From Fulvia fulva (taxonomy: Eukaryota; Ascomycota; Dothideomycetes; Mycosphaerellales; Mycosphaerellaceae), in assembly GCF_020509005.1 (NCBI RefSeq), contig NC_063015.1, forward strand, positions 5,814,501-5,878,500: a stretch of 64,000 nt of DNA, in the 5' to 3' direction. The position numbers and the translations under genes were made by a program. Every line of letters begins with the position of its first letter. Positions within the stretch are counted from its first letter, which is position 1. A model generated the notes under the pieces. The model did no database searches. It had not been told where the DNA came from and saw nothing but the letters and a program-made list of their open reading frames with translations. Positions 1 to 10,674 of the stretch are shown here, one piece after another.

Positions 1-941
1 GATAGAGACAAGATGACTGCTGTGAATCAGAACAGAGTGCTGAGAATCAACAGCCGGTTGACATTATATAGCACCGGCCGACACACCACGCCCCTTCACC
101 AAGAAGGCATTCTCGTTACTGCGAGCTGGGAGCAAGGCATTCACTAGCAGCTGCACCAATTGAAACAATGAAATTGAGTTAGCTCGGACGAAGGAACAAT
201 GGTATTGATGCTCTCTTATCCAGTCGGGCGTACTTGCTCCTCCGCCTAGTACCTGGAGCGTGCGGCAAAGTTGCATGCCATTGACAATGATAGGTGCATC
301 TTGTGGTGGGGAGTCGATCATCAGCATATCTGCACGGCTCGATAAGTAAATGCTGGTCTGCTGTAAGGATTGCTAGAACTCGCAGCCTATGGTCTGCCAC
401 TACGGCTACTCCAGGATCGGTACACGAAAGGGTGTGTGTTGTAGATTCACCCGTATACACTCTCCACTCTTGCTAGGCTTTCGCCTTCCTGCGGCGAATA
501 CACGAATGATCCCGGACAAAGCTGAGCGTCAGACCGTCTATGCACAGCGCCATGATCAACGAGTGTTTGCAGCTTTACCTGATGGCCCCAAAGGCCTGCT
601 GTAGAGCTGCGGCGAACTGTAGAGCATTTGACGACAGGCAATACGCCTCGCCACGGCAGTAGCCCGCATCAATGTCAAGCCCCAGCTTGGGTGCGTGGAG
701 CAGCCTGAACGCTTTAGCGCTGCGTTGCGACAATGCTAGGCACATAACACTTCGAGACGACGGCTGAGGAACGTCATCGTCCTTTGTTACATCACGGCAG
801 ACCTGCGCGGTCTGGGGGTGCACGAAGCGCTGTCTTGGATCTGCATGTGATTTGGAAGGTTCAGAGAAGGTGGCCTATGATAAGGAGAACGTTACAGCAC
901 CGCAGACTCATGGCATCGCTAAATGCCCTGCTCATCATCCC
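1..941. other. No confident gene
   Basis: Only short open frames overlap here on both strands. Two minus-strand stretches (about 64-327 and 575-823) read like protein and could be exons of an intron-containing gene reaching the window edge. I cannot place a start codon or splice sites for them, so no gene is called. Confidence 0.4.
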
Positions 942-2519
942 TTACAGCGTAAACTCAGTACCCAGCTCTTTCATCATCGAGCCAACGATCTCGCCACTGC
1001 CCAAGGCACTTGCATCCTTCTGCTCGCGGTCTGGACGAGTAGCGTCCTCGACAGTCCAACCGCATCTCGACTTCTGTCCATTCAGTTCCCAGGGGCGGTC
1101 GCCGTACTCCCAGTAGCTAATCGAGCGATTAGTGACTGGGACTACTCGTAGAGCATTGACAAGTCCCTCCAGCAGCTCTGTGAAGGTTGTGAAGCCCTTA
1201 GAGCCGCGGGCCATCCACTGTACATATTGGTGGAAGCGTCCATTCTGCGCGATGTAGTCGATGTCGAGCTTCAGCACCTTGAGAGCCGGGAGCCACGACA
1301 TGATGTTGCCGATGTTGTCCTGGGTTTGGAAGATGTTGGTCGTGTACTGTATACCACCCACGGGCGCCATCTCGAGCTGAAGTTGCAAAGTGCGAATGTG
1401 ACGGGTATGCGCACTGAGCTCCATGGGGTAGGGTAGGCGATCTGGTCTGGCCTTGGTTGGGAACTGGGCAGGGTGAAGTACTGCGATGTTCTTGACGATG
1501 ACCTCCTCGGCTAGAGCCCCGAGCTGTGCCGTGAGCTGTTCCACGTTTGTGTACTCGTATCCGGGGTGCGATGTGCGTTCTCTCTTTCGAAGTCGCTCGA
1601 CGTTGGCCTGCCCCATGGTTATGCGCGGGCTGTTGGTGAGCCTCGTACTGGCAAGTCTCTTGAGCAGCTCTTGTACTTGAATCGCAATGTCACCCTGCTC
1701 GAACACCATGCCAGGCACGCAGCAAGCCTTGGCGAGAGAATCGAGAACTATCTCTTGCAACTCCGGCGCCAGCGCAAGCACTCGTGTCGCAATGGCGCTT
1801 TGAGCGACACTTGCATCCTGTAGAGCTCTACCATAAGACAGGTAGTCGACAGATTGGCGCTCCAAGAATGCTTGAGCATGCCGCTCACAGGAGTCTGTCG
1901 CCACGCCAGACTTGTTGATGCAGTTCGTCAGATGCAAGAGGACGTGGAAGAAGACCAGAGAGATGTGACACGCGATATCAACTACACCGTGCTCCCGCGC
2001 GAGTGTCTCTAGCTGCCTGAATATTCCAAGTATTGTTGCCGGGTTGTCGTCTTCCTCCTCGAAGTCGACTTCTCTCAAGACGTCGGCCTTGTCAATCTGC
2101 GTCGTCATGGCCGAGTGGCCGATCATAGCAAGGTAGTTGAACGTAGCCGGGTCGAGCGTGGTCTGCTTGGCGTTGGCCAAGACGGCATAGAGGCGTCGCA
2201 CCTTTTCTCTGACTATCTCCGTCGCTTCTTCGTCGGTGCAGCCCTCTGTGCTGACAGCCATCTCGTAGGTGAGGAAATTGTCCATGTCGTTTCGGTCGTT
2301 GTCGGTGTTGTTCTCGGAGCCGATTCTTCTTGCCGCTATCTGTCTCAGAAAGCCCAGGAATGAGTCTGCGCCTGCTCTGATTATATAGTACATGAAGAGC
2401 GGAGCCCTAGTCGTGTCGATCTCCGCTGTTACGCGAGCTTCAGCAGCCTTCTTTCTTCCAAGGTAGCTCTTCCTCGAGAGCTTAGCGACGGCCTCGCCAT
2501 CTTGGTGGTTACCATCCAT
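942..2519 (-). CDS. Hypothetical protein, 525 aa, single exon
   Basis: This is an uninterrupted 525-codon frame. The frame stays open further upstream to about 2687, but the first codon there is not ATG. I chose the ATG at 2519 because its context is good (A at -3, G at +4). The product is soluble-looking, with no signal peptide and no membrane segment. It has an acidic run (EEEDDN) near the end of its first third, an Arg/Lys-rich patch (RLRKRER) in the middle, and a C-terminal part rich in Leu and aromatic residues. I do not recognise the family. The stop TAA is at 942-944. The next gene upstream, the Bys1-like gene, is divergent. Codon use looks like that of the neighbouring genes, with no RIP-like excess of TAG. 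I am fairly sure it is a real gene; the function is unknown. Confidence 0.7.
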   Translation of the reverse strand: MDGNHQDGEAVAKLSRKSYLGRKKAAEARVTAEIDTTRAPLFMYYIIRAGADSFLGFLRQIAARRIGSENNTDNDRNDMDNFLTYEMAVSTEGCTDEEATEIVREKVRRLYAVLANAKQTTLDPATFNYLAMIGHSAMTTQIDKADVLREVDFEEEDDNPATILGIFRQLETLAREHGVVDIACHISLVFFHVLLHLTNCINKSGVATDSCERHAQAFLERQSVDYLSYGRALQDASVAQSAIATRVLALAPELQEIVLDSLAKACCVPGMVFEQGDIAIQVQELLKRLASTRLTNSPRITMGQANVERLRKRERTSHPGYEYTNVEQLTAQLGALAEEVIVKNIAVLHPAQFPTKARPDRLPYPMELSAHTRHIRTLQLQLEMAPVGGIQYTTNIFQTQDNIGNIMSWLPALKVLKLDIDYIAQNGRFHQYVQWMARGSKGFTTFTELLEGLVNALRVVPVTNRSISYWEYGDRPWELNGQKSRCGWTVEDATRPDREQKDASALGSGEIVGSMMKELGTEFTL

Positions 2520-3368
2520 TTTCGCGAGATGTGGGCCAAGCTTTACGAGTCGGACGAGTGGTATTCGGTCTCCCTTAGAGAGGGTGCTTGTGTTGACGAA
2601 CAGTGTCGACGAGTGTGTGATACAAGGACTGTAGGATGTGCGCCGATGCGAGTCGATGCGGCCAGGTGAATGAGCTGAGGTGTTCAAGTGAGGGTGTTGT
2701 TGATGTGGCGGAAGTCAAGATTGTACGAGCCGGGCGAAAACAATTTTGAAAGCGGATGCTCCGCGCTTGCCGCAACCTCTACGAAGCCCACGTTCACCAG
2801 GAAAATACATGCAACCCGGTGCACCTTCCATTATGATCAGTCGGAATCCTGGCTAGCACGATCGTCAGTAGAGTGCCTGGAGCTGAACGCGTGGGATATG
2901 ACTATACTCTGTCGATCAGCCCAGATTGACGATCATGGATCGTTGACAGCGACCTCGCTCGGGTGGGCATCACGTGCGATGACCACTCACGAGCTGACTA
3001 TACCGGGCGATCATCGTGTCAATACGTTGCCAGCTTTACACACATTGGTCTGTAACGTGCTTCCAAGACGGCGATGCAATCCGAACACAAGGCTTATGTT
3101 CAAGGCCTTGATGGACCCAGCCGGCGGTCAAGAATAGCAAAGCATCAAAGGTGAAGCGCTGTATCAACAAAGCGTATCCCGTGCTGGAAAAGACAACAAT
3201 GCACGCTTTGTTAGTAGCAGCAGAGCCGTCCACCAAAGTCCCGTACATTATGCCTATATCGTGCAGTCCATAGACGCCTGACAGCTCCTTCGTTCATACC
3301 ATTCTATTCTCATTCATACTCCGCATTCTCCCTCTTTCAACCTCTATACACAAACCATCCTACTTGAA
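2520..3368. other. Divergent intergenic region
   Basis: This lies between the minus-strand 525-aa gene and the plus-strand Bys1-like gene, so it should hold both promoters. The last 70 bp before the ATG at 3369 are C/T-rich with repeated CATTC/CTTC elements, a common fungal core-promoter and leader pattern. No convincing TATA box was found. A 149-codon open frame (2688-3137) crosses it but has no good start and no recognisable domain. Confidence 0.45.
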
Positions 3369-3947
3369 ATGTATACCCCAGGGCTGGCCCTAACCATGCT
3401 AACTGCCTTCGCAGCAGCAGCACCACAACCGCTCTCCACACGAGGCGGCGACGCCGAAACCTTCAAACTCCACGTCTATAATAACTGCTCCTTCCCAAAG
3501 TCCGTCGCAATTTACCAAATCACCTCCGACTTCCAAATGCTCGAGAAGTCCAAACCCACCAGCCTCAAAGCTAAGACCGGCAAAACCGTCATCGAAGCAC
3601 CTTACAAAGCCCTCGGGATGCGTCTCTCCGGCCACGCTGAGTGGGGAACTGCTGGGCAGTGGAAGACGCAGGCCCTCTTTGAGTTTGGGTATGGTGAGTA
3701 TATGGGTGCTAAAGGAACGGCGTATAATCTTTCAGTGATGGAGGGTAGTGATGCTGATATTGGGATTGGGGGCTATCCCATTGCCAATGGCAAGGGGAGT
3801 GGAACTTGTACGAGCAAGACTTGCTTCCCTTGGGACTGTCCGCTCGATCAAGGCTGGACGAATCCTGATCAGACTGAGGATGGCAGTCCGGCTGATACGG
3901 TTTGTTATCATGGGAAGACGGATTTCAAGGTAGTGTTTTGCCCTTGA
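3369..3947 (+). CDS. Small secreted protein, Bys1/thaumatin-like
   Basis: The 192-aa product starts with a hydrophobic signal-peptide-like segment (MYTPGLALTMLTAFAAAAP; cleavage likely just after the Ala run, near residue 18). A VYNNCSFPKSV motif follows near residue 36. This 'N-N-C near the mature N-terminus' pattern is typical of Bys1-like and thaumatin-fold fungal secreted proteins. More cysteines cluster at the C-terminus (CTSKTCFPWDC, then VCYHG and VVFCP), which suggests disulfide bonding. A single NLS glycosylation sequon is visible. The protein is probably exported to the cell wall or medium; related proteins are often stage-specific or effector-like. The family assignment rests on motif and size only. 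An unrelated small cysteine-rich secreted protein is the alternative. The first 300 bp use C-ending codons strongly; the last third does so less. Confidence 0.75.
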   Translation: MYTPGLALTMLTAFAAAAPQPLSTRGGDAETFKLHVYNNCSFPKSVAIYQITSDFQMLEKSKPTSLKAKTGKTVIEAPYKALGMRLSGHAEWGTAGQWKTQALFEFGYGEYMGAKGTAYNLSVMEGSDADIGIGGYPIANGKGSGTCTSKTCFPWDCPLDQGWTNPDQTEDGSPADTVCYHGKTDFKVVFCP

Positions 3948-4062
3948 TGGGTTCGACGCTTTTCTCATTCTCGTATTGTCTTTACGTGGTACTCATCGTC
4001 ATCATCTTCTTGTCTCATGCTCATCGCTTCCCATGCTTCGCTTCACTGTCTCCCAGCTTGAA

Positions 4063-4677
4063 TCATACCCAGTACTCCTCAATGCTCTCGCCGAACGCGC
4101 TCTTGAAAACGACATCGATCTTCTCCGCGATGCCTTGCTGGCGCAGATCGCCGAATGCACGAGCTGCGGTGGCGAGGCACTTCTTTGCCGTCTCGCGGTC
4201 GTCGCCGGATGGATCCTCGAGGCCGGGGGCGACCTATTCACCTGATGTCAGCATGTGTCAAGTTCCACGCCCACGTGCAGTGCATATGCTTACCTCAACA
4301 CGTGCGAATCCTGCAGCAGCAACATCCTCCTCAGCAGGCGGATCTCCACTACCGTGGGTGATGGCGGTCGAGATGGCACCCTCGAACTGCTTCTCGCCGA
4401 AAGTGGTGTTGCCGATTTTGCGGATCTTCTCGGCGTCGCCCTTGCGGCCCAGGTTCATGAGGGCGGACCAGGCACCGACAAGGTTCTTGTCGGCGGTACG
4501 GTTGTTGTCGAACATGACGAGTGGGTGGGTGGCGTACTTGTTCTGGAGTGGCTCGTGGCCGGTGGCGGCGCCTTCGTTGAGGAGGGCGCGGAGAGGGAGG
4601 GTGGTGGTGGTGTTGCTGTTGGCGGTGGTGTCGTCGTCGGCTGGTGCTGGTGGGAACTTGAATGGTGGTGCGGACAT
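4063..4677 (-). CDS. Hypothetical protein, two exons, 184 aa
   Basis: Exon 1 is 4294-4677, starting at an ATG with a good context (ACAATGTC), and exon 2 is 4063-4233. The 60-bp intron (4234-4293) has donor GTAAGC, branch-like GCTGAC and acceptor AATAG. Splicing is phase 0 and continues into a frame ending in a TGA at 4063. The 184-aa product has a Pro/Thr/Asn-rich N-terminus (about 35 residues of low complexity). A more structured part follows, with GRKGDAEKIRKIGN near residue 80, and the C-terminal exon contains ARAFGDLRQQGIAEKI. No signal peptide or known domain is visible. I do not recognise the family. A plus-strand open frame of 273 codons across the same bases is taken to be a shadow, because the splice structure supports the minus strand. 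Confidence 0.65.
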
Positions 4678-4915
4678 TGTGGTTGTTGGTGAGGTGGTGG
4701 TGGTGTTGGATGTTGTGTTGTAGTGGGTCGGTTTGGTGAACGCACGTGAAGCTGAGGAATTTTGAGGCGCGACACACATGCCCGAGTCACGCGCACACGC
4801 AAAAATGATCATGCCCCAACGGGTAAATGCGGAACACATTCACTACTCTGAACAGGGCGCGTCGGCATTGCTTGCCATCGTTGCTGTTGTGGTGCTGTAG
4901 CAATTGAACAGCTCC

Positions 4916-5400
4916 CAGATCATCGCGGGACGATAGATTATGCTGTATAGCTCGAAGCATACCAAGGTGAAAGACCATCTGTCCTCTGTCTGGGACGTGT
5001 GCAATGTGCTTGATACCAATCTGTTGTGTCTACTACAGCGTTGGTCCACGCTTCAGATCATCCGGGGAGCCTGGATTGTGCTGTATGGGTGGACGCGTAC
5101 CAGGCTCACAGACGGTATCTTCTCCGTTATGAACGTGTCGGCTGCGCTCGATATTGTTACAGTTGGCCTACTACGGCACTCAAATACGCTCCAGATGACC
5201 AGGAGAGCCTCAATCGTGCTATATGGATTAACGCGTACCAGGCTCGCGGACGATTCTTTCCCTGTTATGAACGCGTCAGCTGCGCTTGATATCGTTGCAT
5301 TTGGCCTACTACAGTACTGTCACACGCTCTAGACCATTGAAGGCCGGGAGGTTTTGTTGTAAGGGCTGACGCGTAGGCTGGATGACACAGGACACATCGA
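4916..5400. repeat. Decayed 138-bp tandem repeat, about 3.5 copies
   Basis: Aligning CAGATCATC/CAGATGACC-type anchors gives copies starting at about 4916, 5054, 5192 and 5330, a period of 138 bp. Conserved blocks include ACGCGTACCAGGCTC, GTTATGAACG and TTGGCCTACTAC. Because 138 is a multiple of 3, two forward frames stay open across several units. In one frame the units read as repeated protein (for example WxxAYQARGR followed by CYERV), which suggests a decayed 46-residue repeat coding sequence. Units differ at many positions, so the array is old. Confidence 0.7.
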
Positions 5401-5428
5401 TGGAAAGAAGATGATTGCATTGCAAAGC

Positions 5429-5442
5429 TATATACTGAACGG
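5429..5442. repeat. Target-site duplication, left copy (LINE-1 copy)
   Basis: TATATACTGAACGG recurs exactly at 6615-6628, bracketing the LINE fragment. Confidence 0.8.
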
Positions 5443-6614
5443 TACTAAGTCAACGTGGGGGGCGACCTTCGACAAAGCAAGAATGATGTACAAAGCAATC
5501 GTTCGACCAGCGATGCTTTACGGGACACAAATCTGGGGCACGGGGGGAGTCAACAAGCCAGTGCCGCGACGGATCGAACAGCCTCTTAATCGAACCCAAG
5601 TAAGCAACTTAAGGAGAATTCTCGGAGCGTACAAGACTACACCGACGAGAGTAGCCGAGATAGAGACCGGGACACCACCTATCCGTCACTACATCCAAGG
5701 GATGAGGATCTAATATACGGCGAAGACGATAGAGTACCTAGTATAGCAAACTATCTACGATGAGACAGCACGAATCGCACAGAGATAAAGCCGGCCACAT
5801 ACAGGACCGCACGTAAGGAGGAGTCAGAGGCGGGACGACCTACGGGTTTTAAGGAAAGTATAAGGAACGCCGGAGTAGCTAGCGAGGGAGGAGGAGGAAC
5901 GAGGAACCCCGGAAAAGAAGGGGAGCAAGGGAAAGTCCCAGAGCCTCGCAGAGCAGGTAGCCGGCTGCCTGTGGGAACAGGAATGGAACAGCAACCCGCT
6001 AGCGAGAACAGGCCCCCCAGCCCTACGAACCTTCCAGAGAGACAACTACCTCCTATACCGCGACCTTACAAGGGCAGAAGCAAGCGTAACAATCCAAATC
6101 CGGTCCGAACACATCGGGTTTAGGGCTTACTTGTACAGGAGGAACGTCCCAGACATAGACAACCCAGCGTGCGAGTGTGGCTACCCGTCGCAGAACCCGG
6201 AACACATGGTGGTACGGTGCCCACAGTGGGTAGAAGGGCGGAGCACATGGAGAGCGAGAGCAGCTGGACGCGACTACTAGTCGATCGTTACGAACAAGAG
6301 CGAGGTATAGAGGATAGCACGTTGGATCCTAAGACAAGGTTACCTCACCTAGTTTAAACCAGCTAACGAGACGGAGGAGTGGATGGAGAAGAGGAGGGAG
6401 ACCAAGAGGATGCAGACAATGTAGTCATCAGGGCAGGCCCATGACACGAGTGTGCACCCTCTATAAGGAAAGCGGGAAGGCAAACAACGGACAACAGTAG
6501 CATAGGAGAGGAGAGGGGTTTTCACCGCGAGCGGTTTCCCCTTCGTAAGACAGAAGTACGTAGAACAGCTGCATGGGCCAGGAGGCACCACAACAGCTTA
6601 ATGAACAATATATA
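5443..6614 (+). mobile_element. 5'-truncated Tad-like LINE retrotransposon
   Basis: The fragment begins inside the reverse-transcriptase connection region (WGATFDKARMMYKAIVRPAM, then LRRILGAYKTTPTRV), typical of Tad/I-like fungal LINE ORF2. Around 6070-6250 it carries the usual C-terminal zinc-knuckle-like end (CECGYPSQNPEHMVVRCP). The reading frame is broken by stops (for example after 5713), so it is dead. The 3' end has a GGTTTTCACC...GGTTTCCCC segment shared with the second LINE at 52.8-54.5 kb and ends in a TA-rich tail. It is flanked by a 14-bp direct repeat. Truncation at the 5' end plus a long target duplication fits target-primed reverse transcription. RIP looks mild here compared with the elements to the right. 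Confidence 0.8.
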
Positions 6615-6628
6615 TATATACTGAACGG
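6615..6628. repeat. Target-site duplication, right copy
   Basis: Exact second copy of the 14-bp sequence at 5429-5442. It directly follows the TA-rich LINE tail, so the tail and the duplication share a few TA bases. Confidence 0.8.
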
Positions 6629-7499
6629 GTTGTATGCATACCATTGAAAACCCACTGACCACACCCCCGTACCTTAATGGGGCTCCCCGAAAGGAAGTCA
6701 GCGAGCAGGATAGACAGCAAGTTGATGTACGAGGATTCCGGCCTGGGCAGCACGTAGCCGCCGCACCCAGGTTGGGGAGGAGTCCGTCGCATGTTTGGGA
6801 GACAAGGAAGAGGAAGGAAGCTGAGAATGCCAGCGGGTTTGTGCTCGCTGAGCGGCTCCGGCCGACGCTAGTATAGCATGCCATTATTCTGGTGGACAGC
6901 GTGCCAGAAGTCGAGATAAATTGAAGGGGCTTTGATGGGTTAGTGCTATCCAGTAAGGGCAACAAGGCCCGTTTGCATCGTTCAGGAATAGCAAATTGAG
7001 GCAGCTTTATTGGAATACGCGGCTTTCATCGACTGTGTCAAATGTATCGTCCTCAGGCGACTGTAGCAGTACTCAGTGCCACCCCAAAGTGGACGGAAAG
7101 AATGCTTACCTACAGATCTATGTAATTCCTCGAGGTAGATATGTCTACTGTCAGCTCTTTTCGCTATCCGCCCACTCAACGCGCTCGTCGGCCTTGTCTT
7201 TCGCGTTGCAACTACGGGTGCTCAAATTGGTGTATTGCAAGCCTGGAAGCAGTCTGTCAACGATGCAGTAAGCTGTGCGGCAATACACCACACCACGAGG
7301 GATGCTCTGATAACATCCTGTCCGTTATTCTCTGCATTCTGCGTCCAAGAGATTCGGATCGTTTCGGCGGAGTCCCCAACGTCGTCGTCGCCAGGCGCTC
7401 GAGATTGCAGTGTAGGATCAATTTCCGTCAACCTTTCATCTCGGGCATCGCAACCTTCATGCGGCAGGAGCCCCGACCATCGACCTGCGCGTGGGCACC
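6629..7499. other. No confident gene
   Basis: Several overlapping frames under 100 codons exist on both strands. None has a domain or a convincing splice structure. Confidence 0.4.
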
Positions 7500-7706
7500 A
7501 TGGATCCCGAAGGAGCGAAATATAGCGAAGAGCAGGAGGTGGATACCGTGTCCAAGCAATCGGGCAAGGAGGTGGCATTGAAAGAGATGGATGAGCAGGA
7601 AGAGCCGACCAGGGTTGAAGGACGTGAGGTCAAGAAGAACAAGCATGCCACGAGGCGTTCAGCCGCTGTGCCGACCTCACGACAGCCACCGTACCGCCCG
7701 CGATGA
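7500..7706 (+). CDS. Small highly charged hypothetical protein, 68 aa
   Basis: The ATG at 7500 has an ideal context (CACCATGG). The product is rich in Glu, Lys and Asp (SEEQEVDTVSKQSGKEVALK near its start) and has a basic tail (REVKKNKHATRR). There is no signal peptide or membrane segment. The N-terminal two-thirds look like a disordered, coiled-coil-prone protein. The last 20 residues could be intron read-through if a donor is used. I do not recognise the family. Start context and composition are the only support. Confidence 0.35.
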   Translation: MDPEGAKYSEEQEVDTVSKQSGKEVALKEMDEQEEPTRVEGREVKKNKHATRRSAAVPTSRQPPYRPR

Positions 7707-8855
7707 GATATCGTCTAAAGATTGTCGGAGAGTGAGCCGACGTAGAACTCACGCCCGAGCGAGCACTCTTCTCTACTGTGCCGTCGAGCATTATACGCGC
7801 CCACGCAACTGTTGAGAAGATCTCCGTTGAGAGCGGGCTTCAAACGCTCCTAGACATTGCTTCGACGCTCATACTGGAAGCATTCTACCTCGTAGTACGC
7901 CAGCCACGTACACACAACTACACTGCACCAATCACTCTTTCCGACGACCGAGACCACGAGGGTCACGTTACAACCGAGAGGCACTGTATTGCACCGAAAT
8001 CGCTGGGCGGTACAATCTTCAGAGTTGGCATACTTCGACGCAAGCACCAAATTTTCGACTAAGCCAGAGGAGAGCATGGTAGAGGTACTTGCCTGCCGGA
8101 ATGGTGGCAAGAAGTACGTGACACCAATCAAAGCAGCGAGGCCCCAAACGCCGTCTTCAAGCGACTGGCGACCTGTAGTGCTACGAGCGGCCCACGCAGT
8201 TTGTGAAGGAGTACCAGAGCACGATCGTCAGCTTGAGTCTCGGCAGAGGAGAGCATGGTGCATTTGATCGATGCAGATGGCAGTTCAGATATGACGAGCT
8301 GAGAGACTTGGTGATTGTGGAAGATACAGATCAGGGCTATCACAAGCATCGCGAAGAGTGAAATGACATGTGCTGAGTGTACTTATTTGTGATGATTGTC
8401 GGTTGATCAGATACCTTTGCCTGTGAATGCCCGGTGTATGCTCTTCCAGCGGGTGAATCAGCCTACTTTCTTCTAGTCACACTGCGCGTGAATCCTGATG
8501 CAATCTACACGAGGTATGTCTGGAATACTAGGATGTCCTTCCTGGCCAATGATGCTGGGAAAGTGGCCAATTTACCGTTCAAGTTTACCGCTCAAAGCGG
8601 TCCCTCGACTATACAGCTCGTTCCTTAGCAGTCCAGAGTGGCAACCAGTGACGGCACCCAAGGAGCGGACTGGAGTCAAGTGAGTAGTGAGGCGTGTTTG
8701 ACGACGTAGCAAGATTCTTGCTGCCCGAATTTCGCACTCCCGCCGCTTCGTCACGTTCAACTTCCGCCTCCCACCAAACTCAACCGCACCGTCAACCACA
8801 TTGACAACATTACCACCACCAACATCGCTGCCACCGCACCTCACCGTCGCATACC
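7707..8855. other. No confident gene; promoter side of the MYND gene
   Basis: Short frames only. The last 100 bp are rich in CCACC/CAAC, the leader of the MYND gene beginning at 8856. Confidence 0.4.
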
Positions 8856-9686
8856 ATGGACAACATCCAACACGACCGCGTCACCGCCAACATGGTGCAA
8901 CACCCAAACATGCCGCCCAGATCCGACATGCCCGCCGGTCACATCGAGAGCCTCATTCTCTCCCTCCAGCACGCGAACCCAGCCCCTCCTACCGCGCAAA
9001 ATGGCGCACCAGTGGTCGGCTCCGGTGGCATGATCGTTCACGAACTCGTCTCTGCTCCACGCTACGAGACCGATGGCAATATGGTCGTCCCGCCACTCCC
9101 TCGCCTACTCGGCTTCCCGCTCGCGACTCAGTCCGCTGGCTCAGTGCTGCACCCAGTCGACGGCCTCTATAACCCGCACGCACATCTCTTCTTCCTGGAG
9201 GGCGATGTCAACAAGGACGGCTTTGGCACGTTCACATCTCCGCCAGTTATTGGCAACATCGTGGTGGAGCGATGTGATGGCAAGGATCTCAAGGGGCAGC
9301 AGCTGTGTTCGCTCATCAGCTTCATCAACAACCATATCGTCGGCGATCTCCAAGAGCTGAGCACCGTGGATGAGGAGGAGAAGAAGCGGATCGTGGCTCA
9401 CCCGACCAATACCATCAAGCCACACGCCTTCTACGAGTACTTCGAGCGTCACCGCGGCGTGGAAGGTTTCGAGCAGTGGGAAGGCATCGAGAACCCTGTC
9501 CAGCTCACCGAGGAAGAGAAGAAGAAACCAATCTGCGGTGCTTGCTTCGCAACGGAACAGAAGGATGGAAAGCCGCTACTCAAGTGCGGTACTTGCGGAA
9601 AGGTTGCGTACTGCTGCAGAGACTGCCAAGTGTTCGACTGGAAAGATGGAGGTCACAAGAAGGTCTGCAAGAAAGCCGGCCAGTAG
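8856..9686 (+). CDS. MYND-type zinc-finger protein
   Basis: The 276-aa product starts at an ATG in ideal context (ACCATGG). A C-terminal MYND finger spans about residues 229-273: CGAC, then CGTCGKVAYCCRDCQ and HKKVC give the C-x2-C, C-x2-C, C-x3-C and H-x3-C ligand pattern. MYND fingers bind zinc and usually mediate protein contacts. The first 225 residues are not recognised. They include LFFLEGDVNKDGFG, which superficially resembles a single EF-hand-like DxNxDGxG loop, and a Glu/Lys-rich stretch just before the finger. No signal peptide or membrane segment is seen. A regulatory adaptor role is possible; no catalytic domain such as SET is visible. This is one of the most secure genes in the left part of the window. 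Confidence 0.85.
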   Translation: MDNIQHDRVTANMVQHPNMPPRSDMPAGHIESLILSLQHANPAPPTAQNGAPVVGSGGMIVHELVSAPRYETDGNMVVPPLPRLLGFPLATQSAGSVLHPVDGLYNPHAHLFFLEGDVNKDGFGTFTSPPVIGNIVVERCDGKDLKGQQLCSLISFINNHIVGDLQELSTVDEEEKKRIVAHPTNTIKPHAFYEYFERHRGVEGFEQWEGIENPVQLTEEEKKKPICGACFATEQKDGKPLLKCGTCGKVAYCCRDCQVFDWKDGGHKKVCKKAGQ

Positions 9687-10452
9687 GGGGGTCTTGCTGC
9701 GAGAGGAGGATTACGGTGGCGAGCCCGTGAGTATTGCTCTCTGACTGGGATTGACACGCGCTGACACAGAGAAGGCCTACGCAACAACCCACGGTACATG
9801 ATAACGACTATGCGGGCCTTTCTCCTTACTGCATACGGACATGGCCGGCACTCTGGCCAGTGATGGATGGGTCTTTGGGATGGCAGCGGTTCCACAGAAG
9901 GATGGCTTTAACCATACTTGGGAGCCACATGCTCGTGTTTGGAAACATAGTGTAGTGGGAACGCGTCAGGCAGCGTATGTCTCGCGCAATCAACCATGGT
10001 GGAAACCACTGCCAGATGTTTCCAACATTTTGATACGTTTCAGTCTGTCTGCTTTCTCAAAATTAATCTCTGGTGCACCTGTCTTAGAGCGTGCATCTGC
10101 CTGTGGTGGCGTTACTCCACCAGGAGCACAGGTCTGCTTTGGTCGCTGCTCTGTCGAATTATCCTTCGTGGCCATTGTTCCAATGATTTCTCCCACCCTG
10201 GAGAATGCGTTGAAGCAGCACAAGGCCGGGAGAAACCATGACAAAGGCCTTGTCGATCTTAACACAATGGATCTCTCTTTGATAAGTACACCCAGCACGA
10301 GCCGACCTTCTTTCCCTTTCCCAGCAACCGACCTCAACACCACTTACCTGCAACAGCTACTCCACGCTTTGCGAGTGGTCATATTCACTCACTCACACCT
10401 TCGAGGGAAAGCGGCATCACTCTCCAAGCCGCACCCTACCACCACATCGAAC

Positions 10453-10674
10453 ATGTTCAAAGGCATCCGCCGTGTCGTTGCACGGGACTGGCGCAAAGTC
10501 TACGCCGCCACAGCGGTCCACTACAACTCTCCCGGACAGGAAGCGGCTCGCCTCACACAAGATCGTGTCCAGCAAGCTGTCGAAGCGCAGCGTAAGGCGG
10601 GTCACAGGGAGTGGGTGTGGGAGATTGAGATCATCAGGCACAGTACAGGTAAGTGGACCGTTGTGAGGCGCTGA
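10453..10674 (+). CDS. Small basic hypothetical protein, 73 aa
   Basis: The open frame extends back to an ATG at 9841 (277 codons), but that upstream part has no protein-like character. The ATG at 10453 follows a C/T- and CACTCA-rich leader typical of fungal promoters. The 73-aa product begins MFKGIRRVVARDWRKVYA, is strongly basic, and carries a helical-looking stretch rich in Gln, Ala and Arg. It has no signal peptide or membrane span. A small mitochondrial or nucleic-acid-binding protein would be compatible, but I do not recognise it. The choice of start is inference. Confidence 0.45.
   Translation: MFKGIRRVVARDWRKVYAATAVHYNSPGQEAARLTQDRVQQAVEAQRKAGHREWVWEIEIIRHSTGKWTVVRR

Noticed and set aside
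3902..4723. 273-codon plus-strand open frame
   Set aside because: It overlaps the minus-strand two-exon gene, which has proper splice sites and start context. The plus-strand product is low-complexity Val/Gly/Ser and looks like an antisense shadow.
9841..10452. Upstream half of the 277-codon frame as coding sequence
   Set aside because: No protein-like composition. The promoter-like C/T- and CACTCA-rich leader lies inside it, so the later ATG at 10,453 is preferred.
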